Part shown: piece by piece, positions 23,620-36,990 of the stretch
Position numbering within the stretch: the first letter of the stretch is position 1
Layout of the letters: the number at the start of each line of letters is the position of its first letter
DNA from: Helopsaltes ochotensis
Taxonomy: Eukaryota; Chordata; Aves; Passeriformes; Locustellidae
Assembly (NCBI GenBank): GCA_013400155.1
Contig: VXBM01000199.1
Location: 993,055-1,057,054, forward strand
Reading direction: 5' to 3'
Length of the DNA: 64,000 nucleotides
Program-made: the position numbers and the translations under genes
The notes under the pieces: generated by a model
What the model was told of the DNA's origin: nothing
What the model saw: the letters and a program-made list of their open reading frames with translations, nothing else
Database searches by the model: none

Positions 23620-26596
23620 GCTCCCTGAACGGCTGGTTCGAGGAGACAATTTCCAAAATGCTGAAAGCTGTGCTAAGCTAGCTCTGGGCGGACAGAGGAA
23701 AGCTCTGTAAAAGGAGGCCAGCATTTCTGCATTTCCAGCATTTCTGCAGTGTTGCACTCTTCCTGCCGGAGAATGAGGAGGAGGACACAAGGAAGAAACA
23801 GTGAAGTACCAAACTCATTTTGTTATAAAGACATAAAACTCTCACCAGAAATGCATCCATCGCAGATGATACTGTGTAACTGTAGAATGGGTAACTGTTT
23901 CATGCAAGGCATGTAAACTTGGAGCTTCATAAACCCCAAAAACATCAACATGAGCAGAGAAGTTGGGAAATGCTAGTTTGAAGAGGCTCTACAAGTTCCA
24001 GCTAGGACTGAGTCATCTTATAGCCCTTCAGTATTTACCAAACACTTGGTTCATTGTGGGATTCGCTGTGGCACCCTGGGAGGCCTATTATGTTCAGACA
24101 TATGGTTTGGGATTAAGTACCCTTATGGTGCCTGCACATGAGACTTAAAATATTTGCTTTCTACAATTTCGGAGATGTTTCACTCATTCTTGGCAAAATT
24201 AAGTAGTAGGGTTTTTTCCTTTTTTTCTCTCCTTGTGTTCTCTGTGACTGAATTAATCTGCCTGAACCATATCATATAACTCCTATGTGAAGCTGTTTAC
24301 AATAACCCTTTCAGACACTTGCATCTTCAAAATGGTGCAAAGAATCTGAAAGCACATCAGTTCTGCCATTTTTTCAATGATCCAACGGAGATACAGTGCT
24401 TTCAGTACAAGGACAACGTTTGGTGGTTTTGCCTCTTAATCCAAGGAGTACCTGCCCACTTCAGAAGGGATCAGATGGAGTACTATCAAATGCTGGTTTT
24501 GCAAGACACAAAGAGTTGTTGTTCCATATGAGATATGCCTTCCTATGCTTTCCTTCTTCATAAGGCAACATCAGTGTGTTTTCCTTAGACTTGTATCCTA
24601 TCCCAGCAAGAGGAACTTAAAAATTATTAGAGCTGAGGAAAAATAAGAAAGCTATGGGCCAAAAATGTTTCTATTTGGATGTGTTGCTACAATAATTTCT
24701 CAGAATGTTTGTATTACATCTGTATTCATTATGGGCCTCCCTCTGTGGCACATTACATGTCTCATGATGCACCATTTTTCTATTTCATGAACAAAACCAC
24801 AGCAATTTTTAAAGAAGTAGCCAAATAAAAAGTTCTGGATAAAGAAAATTTTAAAAATTGAAAGCAGCAGAGTTATTTCCATAAAGTATCATCACAGCAA
24901 TCTGGCTTTGAAATTTTTGCCACAGTTTTGGTAGAGTTTTTTCCTTCAGTTTTAGTCTAAACTTTCCACTTTGAAAGAAAGAATAAAAAATATCAAAAAC
25001 TTCCTGTGACTTCCAAGTGGCCTTATGTCAAAGTTCAATTTAAAAGCCATTTTTATTTCAGGTCTTAAAATTCCAGCAGCAAATCTAAGATTAGTTTCCT
25101 ATTTGGTGAAAGAAGCTTTGATTTTTTTTCCTACCTTCCTTTTCTTTCCTTACTTCAACATTTTAAGCATTTCATTTCACAATTAAAAATTAAATAAAAT
25201 GTTAAAAAATCCAGTATCTTTTTAATGACAGCAGAAGCCAAGTGATATTTTTTTAATTAAGTCTACTTTTACATCACCATGTTCATAGGGCTGCATATAT
25301 TTTGTGAATGCTTCATGATAATATCTGTGTTGACTGCTTTTGGGCATTGTAAAAGGAAAAAGAATCCAAAAGAAAATTGACTAATATGTTGCTGGCAACT
25401 TAAAACCATTATCAAAAGCATATTGTTTCATTAACTAGAAAATGATCCATGAATGCTATGTAGCTCCTAAAGAAAGAAAAAGTCTAGATTATCTTCATTA
25501 TTATAGATAAAAGTTACGGCCTCATTGCCCTGTGACCTGAAAGTATGTGCCATTTTCTCATTAGTCTCAATATCATTATGAGTGATCTACATGGCTAAAA
25601 AGCTACAGGATCTAAGGATAGCTCAGACTGTATTTTAAGGGGCAGCTTTTAGTAGAGCTTGTTCTCCTGGCTGAGAACTCTCTTAGCATCCACTTGCATG
25701 AGGTCAGGCTGCTCCAGCCAAGCAAAGGCTCTGGTCCCACAATGACTTCAATGGTCTGGTCTGGTTGAAATGCACTAAATCAAGGTGGTGCTCAAGTTCT
25801 AGGACATTTTGGATAATATGAGTTTATGTTCTGATAGGTTTGTCTCATGGGATCGCAGACCAGATGAACTACAGACAATTCTATCAAATAAAAATCCAGC
25901 TTTATTTTAAACTTATTTCAGAACTTCAACTAATTCAACTCTTCAAAAGTTTTTAACCAACCTGAGATTTTAGGACATTTTTGACGGGGTTTTTTCAGTT
26001 TTACAGGAGAAAATCCTCATTTGTATTTGATTTTTCCTTCTTCCAACAACAAAAGCAATAACTAGAGTTCAGACTGTGTTGAAACATGTTTTACATTACA
26101 TGTAAAATCTGTTCAAAAGAATAGTGAGTTTGAAAAGCCAAGCTCCTAAGTCTCAAGTGTTAGAAAACACAGGAATGAAGACTGTGTATAGCTCCAGAAC
26201 CTGCATCCTGAATTCCCCTGCCTTGTCCGCAGTACACCTTCCACCACGGACAAACTAGAGGCCTTCAGCCAACACTGCAAAACCACTTCAGTGCCAGGAG
26301 CACTTTGCAATTATGTAAATTGTGGCATTTTAATGCATAGGCATAATAAGACATAGCAGGACCATAGAAGCAAAATTAATTCTGGCATTTCACAACTAAT
26401 GTCTGACCTTGCAGTTTTAAAATAGAGGTTTTTCGTTGGATTTAAAAAACAGTGTTGGCTGGTGCATACTCTAAAATCTGAGCAATGAATGAACTTAAGA
26501 TACATTGTCTCATCACATTGACATCTCGCAATAATTTTCAGGGTTGGAAGCCTGAACAACTCTGCTAAACAAGCTGCTGTTAGATGGACTAAGAGA
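23620..26596. other. Intergenic, nothing recognised
   Basis: AT-rich sequence without recognised repeats or exons. The first ~100 bases after the LTR are GC-richer and could be residual element sequence. Confidence 0.5.
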
Positions 26597-27328
26597 AGTT
26601 GCCTTGGGTTTTGTAACCTAAAAAAAAAAACGTGTATTCTATTGCATCTGTTGGGGAGATGTTTTTATCTTGTGTAACTCCAGGGAGGAGGGGGTGGACG
26701 CCTTCTGATAATGGGCCAGCTGTGAGGCCTTGTTCCTTATCTCTTTCAGTACCCATTCACCCTTCGGGGTTTACGAGGGGCTGGGGTGGGGGGGGGGAAT
26801 ATCTTCTGCTAAAGGGCCATTAAGGCTCACCAACGACATGACACATTACATCATCCCATTGTGAGATGATCCCAATGTGAGACATTGGAACACCAGGCAG
26901 CCAGTCTTCACTGGATCCCAGAGGAGCCTGCTTTTCCATCGAGTTTCCAGAGGAAGACCAGACCCATTTTGCCACCTCTGGACTTTCTTCAGGATCATCT
27001 CTATTCCACAGAACCACATCTGTTACTCCAGGAGGATTTATTTGAACTGCTTCCAACACCCTAACTAACAAGGTGTCAGGTCATATCCCTGACTCTGTCA
27101 GGGGTTTTCTAGGACTTTTAGTTTGTTTGCTTGCTTGTTTTTTGGTATTCCTACATTTGTATTTTTTTTAATATTCCTAGTAAAGAACTGCTATTCCTAT
27201 TCCCAGTTCTTTGCCTGAAAAGCCCTTAATTGCAAAATTACAATAATTTGGAGGGAAGGGGGTTTACATTCTCCATTTCAAGGGAAGCTCTAACTTTCCT
27301 TGGCAGACACCTGTCCAAAACCAGGGCA
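26597..27328 (+). mobile_element. Degenerate solo LTR, plus strand (same family as 52015-52519)
   Basis: Shares collinear blocks with the minus-strand copy at 52 kb: 'ttctattgcatctgttgg'/'ttctattcccagtctgttg', 'taatgggccagctgt'/'taatgggccagctgttaa', 'ttccttatctctt', 'atatcttctg...gggccat', 'cattacatcatcccattgtg', 'cagaggaagaccaga', and 'cagaaccacatctgt'. It also keeps the 3' portion absent from the other copy, with 'ttcctagtaaagaactgcta' and the final 'cagacacctgtcc'. Heavily mutated, with no coding sequence attached. It contains a G-rich run at about 26776-26797. Confidence 0.8.
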
Positions 27329-29113
27329 GAAGTAATGATGGAAACAGACTTTCCAAGCACCATAGTTGTGTCTATGCTTCTTCTCAGAAAGGAGTTGTGG
27401 CCTTCTTTCTCGGCTTGGCCAGGTTTCCTTTCAGTCACAAACAGAGAAGGGTAAGGATTGTGCCCAGGTTGTTCATTGTAGACCTTACTCTGTGGAAATT
27501 CTCTATACAGGGATGAGGACAAACTCTGGAAACCCCTGTCTAGAAACAGTCTGCAGGATTCAACACTGGGGAAAGACAAAGCATTTTTTCAGTGCTGTGT
27601 AACTTCTCAAAAAGCAGCAGGTGTTGCAGGATCACAAGGTGCTGGAAAAAGGATGTTGCATTAGACTGAGCTTCTTCTGACCATTGCATCTCCATAAGTG
27701 CTGTTTCTTCTATTTTGACCCCACAAACAGTGCCCAACCATATGCACACCAAAGCCTGATTTCACATCCTTTCTTCCCATCTGGCTAGTTGTAGTCTCAG
27801 CTTCTTGTGCCCCATGTATGGCAGACACATCACTCAACAAAGCTGCCTCTGACCCTTTGGCCTTCTCTCCCTTCTTCCTGCCTCTACTGTCTTACCTCCA
27901 AGCTGGTAACCAGTACACTCTTGCATTTCCACAGAATTTTTCTCTTCAGCACTTATCTCCACTAAATTCCTTCTACATTCAGTCTTTGTGAGCATTCTCT
28001 GAACCAATTTCCATCTGGTCTCTTGCCACTGCCGTTTCCAGTTCCATTCTTCTGTCTCAGACTGATGTTAATGCAAAACATTCTAAGAAAATTCACAGTG
28101 GCTCTTGAATTGTTCAGCCCTGATGAGCACCCTCCCAGTTTTCTTCTTTTCATAAGGAGAGGCAGTGAAATTTAGCCACATAAAAGGGAGTTTCACCAAG
28201 TTTCAATCAGAGGGTTTTGTTGTGTTTCAGAACTTTCTCAGACATCACACCTGAGTTGTCCAGCCTGCAGCCAAAATGCCTTATTTTCCCTTGGTGGTGT
28301 CATTCCCTGCACAGCCAGCCTGGATTTTCTTCCAAGCTTGGACTGACTTTCAGTGAAGGGTTCACAGACAGGTCTGTATAAGGTTGAGTGAGGGAAAAAA
28401 AAAGTCTCCCTGCTGACCCTAGGTCTCCTCACAGGCCTGGCAGAATCATATCTTGCCCAGTCATTGAGTCACTCAAGTCACAGATGGAGCTGAACTACGT
28501 TTCTTCTGAGGCAGCTTGCACCCACTGAGAGCAAGCTGGGTGTGCCTTCTCCCAAAGGTAAAGCCAGCAAATGGTGACTCTGTTGTCACTAACACTAATC
28601 CCACTGTCAGCACATCCTGCACCCTAAACCAAGAACCAGAACTTGGTGTGTAAACAGCAGTGTGGTATGCTGAAAAACTAGGTCCATGAAGAAGCATGCA
28701 CAAGAAGCTGTTTCAGTGCTGCAGCCTGGACTACTGCACCACAGTGAAGGAATAGTGCACGTCTATGTAAACCTCAGCATTTACGTGCTGAGACAAAGTT
28801 AAGGTATGAACATCAGCCGTGAACCTGCAGAGGACACTGATGGCAGCTGTCTGGATGCAAAGGAACAGCTCAAGCATCAGCCCTGGAAGAGCACACGTAC
28901 TTCCCCTTGCACAACAGGACAGTCTTGTTTGTGTGATCTGCTAGGAGGTTTTTCACAGAAAAGGCCGAGATTCTCTGCCTATGGCAAATGCTCCAGTGGA
29001 TTGCAAATGTCCCAGCAGAGTGATTCTAGCATGCAGTGTACCATGTTCAGCAAAAAGGTCCCCTGCCTTCTCCAGTTTTCATCCCCCCACAGACAGCTTG
29101 CCTTGTCCCATAT
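27329..29113. other. Intergenic, nothing recognised
   Basis: Sequence of moderate GC without recognised repeat or exon. Short open frames on both strands look like chance. Confidence 0.5.
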
Positions 29114-29542
29114 TGTTGTGGTTTAGGAATGATATTCCCCAATGTAATGTTCCCACTAGAAGACTCCCAACCATGCACTGCTCGCTCATGCGCTCTGCTC
29201 CCTCCCCATGGAGGGCTGGAGAGAACTGGAGACACAAAAGGTAAAGATCATGGGCTGAGATAAGAACAGTTTACTGGAAACAGCTATGAGATAAGAAACA
29301 GCAATAACAGCAACAATAGTAATAACAGAGCATACAAGTACAAGAGGCGAGTGATTCACACATGAGAGCTCACAACAAGGAACACGAATCTACCCCCACA
29401 ACTTACCTCTCTCTACATGACCTTCCCCACTACAGCCCCTGAAGATGACATGAAGTGGTATAGAATAACCTCAGTGTCCTGGCCATGTCCCCCCTGGCTA
29501 CTGCAAGGAAAAACTGACCTTTACCTAGCCAGAACCAAGACA
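29114..29542 (+). mobile_element. Solo ERVL-like LTR
   Basis: Begins tgttgtggtttagg and ends accaagaca, as in a bird ERVL-type LTR I recognise, with the usual AT-rich 'agtttactggaaacagctat' and 'caataacagcaacaatagt' middle. Flanks catat (29109-29113) and catgt (29543-29547) look like a 5-bp target duplication with one mismatch; 5 bp is usual for ERVL. About 430 bp long. No internal region adjoins, so it is a solo LTR. Confidence 0.75.
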
Positions 29543-32500
29543 CATGTGCCTATGACTAATTCGGGAATTTGCTGTAAGGACAGTGTCCACATGTGAAGCC
29601 AGCACAATTAGCATGCATTTAATATTTGCAGAAATTTCATGAGACATCATCTAGCAGGCTAATTTCTCAAATAAATCAGTGAACTACTTCTGGAAAGCAA
29701 AGTATCATTGCTTCCTTTTTAACATTCAGATCTACTATTCTAAAGATTTTTGCTCATACATATTAAATCTCTTGTGCATGTCCTTTGCAGTTACGAGAAT
29801 ATTATAGAGGTCTTACTACAAAGTGAGCCAACAGCTTAAGCATTATTTTTCAATTTGACTTTCATTGATACTCCCATTTTATGAGACTCTGTCCTTCACC
29901 ACATTTCCCGCTTCCCGATGGCTCCAGGAGGAGTCTACCCATTTCACTATCAAAAAACTTTGCTCACAGGAACACCTGATGATAATGCAAAGAGTGCAAC
30001 CTACCACCTATGCTTTAGCTTCAGCATATCCCCGCCACAGAATAGATTTTAGGTTCTAGATTTTTACATCAGGGAAACACCATATTCAGGGAAACAGTTT
30101 TCCAAAGTGATGGAGCTCATCTGAGGTTTTCCTAAATGTGGGAAATTGGACAGCATAGTTTCCAGTTCTCCTTGCAGTAAGCTCTAAGAAGGAGCAGACG
30201 CATCTGGTTTTACCCCGAGTAGATCAGTGGTTGACAATATATCCATGCCTTTTTCATACCACAATTCCTCTTCAAAATCAGTCTTCAACACAAAGACTGC
30301 TTCATATCTATACTTATGAAATTTTCTGCATGGTATGTGTTTGGTTTAGGGCAGAGATTTTTCAACATTTAACCACATGGATCATCTTTCACTATGGATT
30401 GGCTGTTACCTCCTACACCTCTGAAGCAACTAAAGCAACTGCTTAATCAAAGGTTAACAGGCAACAGTGGTAGCTTCACATGGATACTTTTTCTTTTTTT
30501 CTACTCTAAATCCTGATAACAAGCACACACTGTGTGTGGTACAAGCCTGTGCACTAGGGCATGGCCTGACCTTCATCTCTGAAGGTCTCAGTAGTCTGTG
30601 CAGTTCTCCCTGTGATGGCTTCACACTTCACTCTTTGCCCAACTGGGCATATTTAGGCTGACAGCCAGAATTCAACTTGGTAAGGCAAGTGTCTAGTGCA
30701 CACTGACCTTACTCAAATGCTGGTGAATGTCCTGGATCAACAAACACCATTATCTTTAAGACAAATTTTCTGGAAGTTTTCTACCATCAATAAGGCTACA
30801 CAGAATACAAAGTTGCATTCTAAAACTGAGGCTTTTGTGACTTTTGTCCTTTTGCTACCCCATTCATTGGCAGGGAACAAGTTAAAGAGCCCAAGGAACT
30901 TCAGGCATTTCTAAATCCATTTCTTGGCACTTATGAACTCTGGTGACCAGGTTCAAAATGGTAGTAATAAATTAATGAATAATTCAAAACCACTTATGGA
31001 AGTCACCCTCAGCAATTTCCCTTCACATCCCATGTACTGAACAGTGAACACAGCTACAATGGTTGGCTTTATCAGGACATTAAAGCTGTTACAAGGGTTT
31101 AAAAGATAAGAATAGCAGCACACACAATTTCAAGTAGAAGTTACATTATACATGGTGATATCAAGCCAGTGTTCTCATGAAAGCATTCATTTAGTGAGTT
31201 TAATGAGAGCAATTTGTCAACAATTTCACACACCATTTGCCTAGAATTCTTCAATGCAGGATTTCACTGCAGGCTCCTCCCCCCCAAATAAAGTGCACGT
31301 TGTATACAGTTCTGCCTATCATTAATCATCTTTTCAACGCTGCAAGTTCAATGCTGCTTTCCCAGTTGGAATCCAAGGGAGCAACATAGCCAAAAGAGGG
31401 AAAAGTCATGGGAAAAGAAGATTATAAATGTTCACGTCACCAAAACAAAAGTAAAAAACAAAATACAAGAGCAAAACTCCCAAGCCCTAGTAGGATTATC
31501 CTTTTCTGCCCACGGCAGCTGCTTCTAACAGCACCTTCTGGAGCTCTACTTTTTCCTTGAGCTGAGTGTACAACTATCAAATCCAAATTGTGCTTCATTC
31601 ACCTTAAAAGTTCAAAGCAGAGGTTAAGACCATCAGTCAGTTTAAAATACGAAAAATACAAAAAGTAAAAAAAAAAAAAGGCATACCACTTCCTCCTCTC
31701 ATACTGTCGTCATCTTCTGGAATTACTGCATTTTGTTTTTCAACTATGTCCAATTCAAAGATAACTATTTCAAAAAAAAAAACAAAAAAACCCAAAAAAT
31801 CATGTATTTCTTGAAACTTTATCTGCAAAAAGCTTGACTTAATAAATAACAACTGAAGAAGTCATTACTGTTGATTGTCAGCATTTTTCTCCTAACAGAG
31901 ATGACTGAAAGAAAAGCAGATGGAAAGTAATTAAGATGACCAGGAGTGAGGTTTTCTGGAAGTAACTGATACTGTTGGTAAATCTGGGAGTTATAAATGA
32001 TTCTCTTCCATGAAGGAACAGAGGCAGATGTTTCTGCTATTTCAGCAAGGAGCTGAGGGAGAGCAAGTAAAAATGAAAAGACAAATCACTAGAAGAACAA
32101 TGAACCTGTAAATATGCAATCCAACTGGTATTACACACTTCCTTCTTTTCTCTGATGCTCCTAGTACTTTTGAAGGCTTTGAGAAGTGGAGAAGGAATCC
32201 CCTGACATGATCTTATTAAAAAAAATTCAAGACACCAACAACCATAGCTTACTTCATCTTATGTGGACTTGTGCAATAGGAATACGGGGAAAAGAAAGCA
32301 TAAAGTTTACTTTTAAATATCTGAACTTTTAAAGATGTGTAGGAAAAATTGCCAGTTCTGCAATATGCTTTACGCTATGCTTAAACAATATTGAAAACCT
32401 GAAAGAAGGAAAATAAAAAGGGAAATAGGTGGAGCTATAAATTTATCTCGACATAGGATCCCTCTGTTTTGCAGGAAAGGCATTTTAGGAAGGTTGCAAG

Positions 32501-33117
32501 AGGACAGTGGAGGACAGGAGAGCTGTACTGAAGGGGCAAGACTTGGCTCAAGCTACAAAGCATTTCTACGGAGACAAAGTGCTGCTGTCATCTGCACTGG
32601 CAGCATTTTCAACTCAGCAGTGCTCTGTTTCCCTAACTGTGCTGTCTCTTGCCGGTGGCATCTGAAAGGAAAAAGTTGTTTTCTGAAGTGCAGCAAATCA
32701 AGATTTTACTATTTTGGCCTTCAGCAATTATCAATAAAAGGTTAAATGAAATGTGGGCTTGCATATATGCATAACTGCACGTTTACAGCAGACAGAAAAC
32801 CACTCCTTTAATATTTTTTCTGTATCTGCTTAAAGATACTTGTGTTCTGAATACTTATCTACCCACCCACCTACCATCTTTCAACATTTAAATACTTTAA
32901 AAAAATTCCCCAAATATCTGATACTGGATCTGAAGAATTAACATGTTCCATCTCAGCTGCTGTTATCCTACAGGCTTTTGAGTGATTGTCCTTCATGGGG
33001 GAAAAAAGAGAAATCCACACAGAATGGTCAGGGATATATATATATTTTAATTAACATACTAAACATTCTATTTTTTTCTTTCCTGGAAGCTGTTGAAGGG
33101 TTTTCAATGGTTGGGAA
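29543..33117. other. Intergenic, nothing recognised
   Basis: AT-rich unique-looking sequence with A-rich homopolymers near 31668-31679 and 31771-31797. No exon or interspersed repeat recognised. Confidence 0.5.
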
Positions 33118-33206
33118 GAATAAATAAAATAAAATAAAATAAAATAAAATAAAATAAAATAAAATAAAATAAAATAAAATAAAATAAAATAAAATAAAAT
33201 AAAAAT
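33118..33206. repeat. (AAAAT)n microsatellite
   Basis: About 16 tandem AAAAT units, perfect from about 33126 to 33200 with slightly imperfect ends. On the opposite strand it yields a spurious repetitive peptide. Confidence 0.97.
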
Positions 33207-33617
33207 AGCCTGCTTCCCTAACTCCAGGTGTCCAGGTATGAACCTGTTCAGGTTAGTCAAAAAGAAGCTATTGTAGAAAATACATAAATGTTGAGGGGGT
33301 TTTCCCATGTCTGTCTACTTGTCTAGATTTAATCTTTTTTATGGCTGCAGTAATACATGGTAAGATGCCATCACCAGTCTCAGATTAAGGAAAGTAGTTA
33401 CTGAGAAACTTCAGAACTGAGCTTTGAAAATGCACTTCTGACCATAGTTTGCACTATGGCTACAGTCACAAAGGTCTTGTAAAAATGACATGAAGATGAT
33501 GTAATATTGTCACAGAAAATTCTATTTGTTCAATTAGCAAGGTCAAAGGTTTTTCTTTTCCTTTTACTCCCGTGACACAACATGCAATTATGCTGAAGAG
33601 CTCCAGAGTGCATTTCT

Positions 33618-34262
33618 GTGTCACAGAATTATGGAATCATTTTAGATTGGAAAAGACCTCTAAGATCATTGAGTCCAGCTTTTAACCCAGCACTGTGAAG
33701 TCCAGCACTAAACCACACTCCCAAGCACCACATGCTTCTAGATGCCTTTTAAATATTTCCAGGGATGATGACTACACAACTTCCCTGGGCAGCCTGTTCT
33801 GATGCTGGACAACTCTTTCTGTGAAGAATTTTTTCTACTATCCAATCTAAATCTCTCCTGGCACAACTTGAAGCCATTTCATCTTGTCCTGACATTTGTT
33901 ACCTGAGAGAAGAAACCAGTGCTTACCCCACTCCACCCTCCCTTCAGGCAGTAGCAAGTTATAATGTCCTCCACTGAGCCTCCTCTTCTCTTCTCCATGG
34001 CTAAACATCCCCATCTCCTTCAACCACTCCTCAGTGGACTTGAGTTGTGTGCCAAACCCTTCACCAGCTTTATTACCCTTCTCTGGACATGCTGCAGCAC
34101 CTCAGTGTCCTTTCTGAATTGAGGGGCCCAATGGGCAGCTTTCCAGCTACCCAAGTGCAGGACCCAGAAATTTGCCTTGTTGAACCTCATATACTTGTCC
34201 TAGGACCATCAATCCAGACTGTCCAGATCCCTTTTCAGAGCAATAGGCACTACAGGAGAAGA
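33618..34262 (-). mobile_element. CR1 LINE 3' fragment, minus strand, with internal deletion
   Basis: Reverse complement of the CR1 3' region. It starts with 'cacagaattatggaatcat' and 'aaaagacctctaagatcatt', then 'ttccctgggcagcctgttct', 'tctcctggcacaacttgaag', and 'cttctctggacatgctgcag'. After 'gaggggcccaa' it jumps directly to 'gggcagctttccagc', then 'gtgcaggaccc' and 'gttgaacctcat'. Relative to CR1 as I know it, a couple of hundred bases are missing at about 34130. Non-coding remnant. Confidence 0.93.
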
Positions 34263-36479
34263 AAGACTGGCTTAACATTTTGCACATAAAGACATCCTGT
34301 GGATACTCAAGACCCACCTGAAAAACTTCTGGAAGCCTTGGGCCATGTGGGTCTTTTATCAACAGAAACTTCTGCATTATTAAACCCTTCTCAAAGGAGA
34401 ATCAGGAAGTTCCAATGGCTGTCTCAACAACTGGTTCTCCTGCACACACAATGTGGACCCTCAGGGCAGTGGTAGAGGCAGGATCTCCAGAGAACTGGCT
34501 TCACCCATAGGTGAGAGACAAAGAGTATGCCTAGAGAGGATAATTCTGAACCCCTATTGTGAACACTGGATCAAATAATTCCTCTTCAAAAAGTACAGAT
34601 ATACCAGGAGTACTCATCTTAGTTTCTTCCCTGCAATGTAGCTACTCCTACACCACACATCTTTGTGCCAAAGGATGTGATCCTGACCTGATTAACTATT
34701 GGCACTTGTAAAACTTTTTGCTTAAATACTAAACCTCAGACAACTAAAGATGAGAGTTTATTGGTTTACTTAATACTTTAACTAGTTCTGTTACCACATA
34801 GTGAAATATAGAGACCATCTTAAGGATATATCATATGGAAGAAAGAGAATAAAAGGCTATAAGGATGCTTTTAACTCTATGCAGTCCCACAGGTAGGCAG
34901 CCAAAAGTCTACAAGTATGCACAAGAAAGTTCCAGCCCCACATGCTTTGAAAATACTTTTTAAGAAGTTATCATGGTGCAGGAACCAAAACTCTCTAGAA
35001 AGAAAATCAGAAAGGCAGGCTCATGATTCCCTATGATGTAAAAATCATACTGTTTCTCACGCCATCTTTGTGAAACTTGCTGACACAGGAGATTGTGGAG
35101 ACAGAAAGCACTGACAGATTCAGAAACGATCATGCAAATTTATGGACAGTAGGTCCATAAACAGAGAGGCAACAGGAGGGAATGCTCCCTGTAACATCCC
35201 TAAACCAACTGTGGATCCAGTGCAATCTAATGAGAATGGACCAGGGAAAATGACTAAGGTTGCACAATCTCATTAAATGGCAACTATAGTTATCCTTGCT
35301 GGTGGAGAGGAAGTGTACTGGGAAACACAGGTGGTCTGATTTTGTGGAGCATGTAGAGAATCTATGTCCTTCTTCATAGGCACTTAAAATCTCTACTGTT
35401 TGCAACTACATCAGGAATCTCTGTGACATTCAGCAGACATGCCTCAAAACCACTGAAGTTTGTGATCATGTTTTCTTTACTGGATAGAGCTGTGTTAACA
35501 TTGATATAACAGGCAGCCCTAGAGTTATTTCACTATTAAAAAGTCTGAAGAAAAACAGCGTTGTAGTTTTGTGTTGTTTTATTCAACTCCTGTCTGCAGT
35601 GATGGCGGAGTCAGGCACCAGTCTACTGCTTAAATCTAGTGTCTCAGCCCTGTCCACCCCCACATTGCTGTTCCCTAATGCATATTTGTGACAAACTTGG
35701 AACAACATCTGACCTTCGAGGCCTCTATCCACTTCCCTGCTGTCTGCCAACAAATTCTGGCTAACACTTAAAGGAGATATCTCACCACTGACCTGGCACT
35801 GTGAGTTAACAGCCTACAGTGAGGCCCCTGCAGTTTAGTAAAGCAGTGCCCCAAATACCCCAGGATTCCTAACCCTGCACACCCATACCCCATATTTGTC
35901 AGAATAGTGCAACAGAGCTTTATTATTGCATCATTATTAATTTAAAGTATGTGTGCTCTTTTGCCTTCAAAAATAAAGAAAAAGTCTGAATTCAAACAGA
36001 AAAGGGCAAGGGAATACAAATAGTCATGGATAACAGCCAGGAACTTTATCTAAGTGCTTTATCCCTTCAGATGGAGGCAAAGTGACTGGGCTCACAAGTC
36101 ATCTTAGGACTTGCTACACCTACACCTATATCTATATATATACTTTTTCATATTCAGGATGGCTGTCCCTGCTTCAAGCTTTTCTGAAGGTGTTGCTAAA
36201 ACTTTGGAAACTGTATATCTTTAGGTAACATGTTTATGAAGTTCTTGTAAAATTTAGAAGCTCTCACAAAAAAAAAAACCTGGCATGTTTAACAAATTAC
36301 AGTAGGATTGGGTGCTTAAGTAGATACCATTGCTTTTAGGCTATGGCACTGAAAGGTTTAGAAAGAAGAAACTTAGGTCATCTTCCTACAAAAATCTCAA
36401 AGTTAGTGAGAGTCTCAGAAGGTCACTTGGAAAGGCAGGGATTATGTGAAATGTCCTGGGCCTGTGTTTATCTAATCCA
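34263..36479. other. Intergenic, nothing recognised
   Basis: Unique-looking sequence with a short TA-rich run near 36124-36142. No exon or confident repeat. Confidence 0.5.
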
Positions 36480-36990
36480 GTTGTAAGACTTCTGGTGATT
36501 AATACAATTTTTCCAATACTTCCACATGCTTGCCATGAGAAACTTTTTCCTACTGCCCAACTTGAATCTTCCTTGCTGCACCTGACCAGATTTTGCTCTA
36601 CCCACCATGGACACAAAGTGCTCACATTTATGAACACAGGTATCCTACCTCTTCCCTCCTCCATCTCTGAGATGAAAGAAGCCACTTCATTATATCCTTC
36701 ATTGAGATAAATACTGTTAAGAGCCCTGATCGTCCTCATAAGTGATCTTAGATTTCCTCTCCCTAAGTTGCAAGTGTCTTGCAGCACCCAGAAGGAGGTA
36801 CAATATCCAAGTTAAAACCTTACCAGAACTGACCTTACTGCACAGCACTGGGGCTCCTTCACACAAAGCCACCGCTCCATTTCTCCCTTGGATTAGGAGC
36901 TTTGCTGCCTAGGCAGCAGCTCCATGTTGTTGATTTATGTTCAGCTTTTGACCCATCTACAGGTTCTGCACACAGGCACAGGCAGCTCTA
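36480..36990 (-). mobile_element. Possible very old CR1-related fragment, minus strand
   Basis: Faint collinearity with the minus-strand CR1 order. A 'gaaactttttcctactgccc' and 'ttgaatcttccttgctgcac' stretch is followed by 'cctgatcgtcctcataagtg', 'aaaccttaccagaact' and 'atgttcagcttttgaccc'. Each block is diverged from the consensus. A repeat-library alignment is needed; chance similarity is possible. Confidence 0.4.

Noticed and set aside
33051..33308. Minus-strand frame with a repeated FYFIL pattern
   Set aside because: Direct translation of the AAAAT microsatellite.
36386..36787. Minus-strand 133-codon frame
   Set aside because: It overlaps a possible old CR1 fragment, lacks recognisable motifs, and length alone is expected by chance over 64 kb in six frames.
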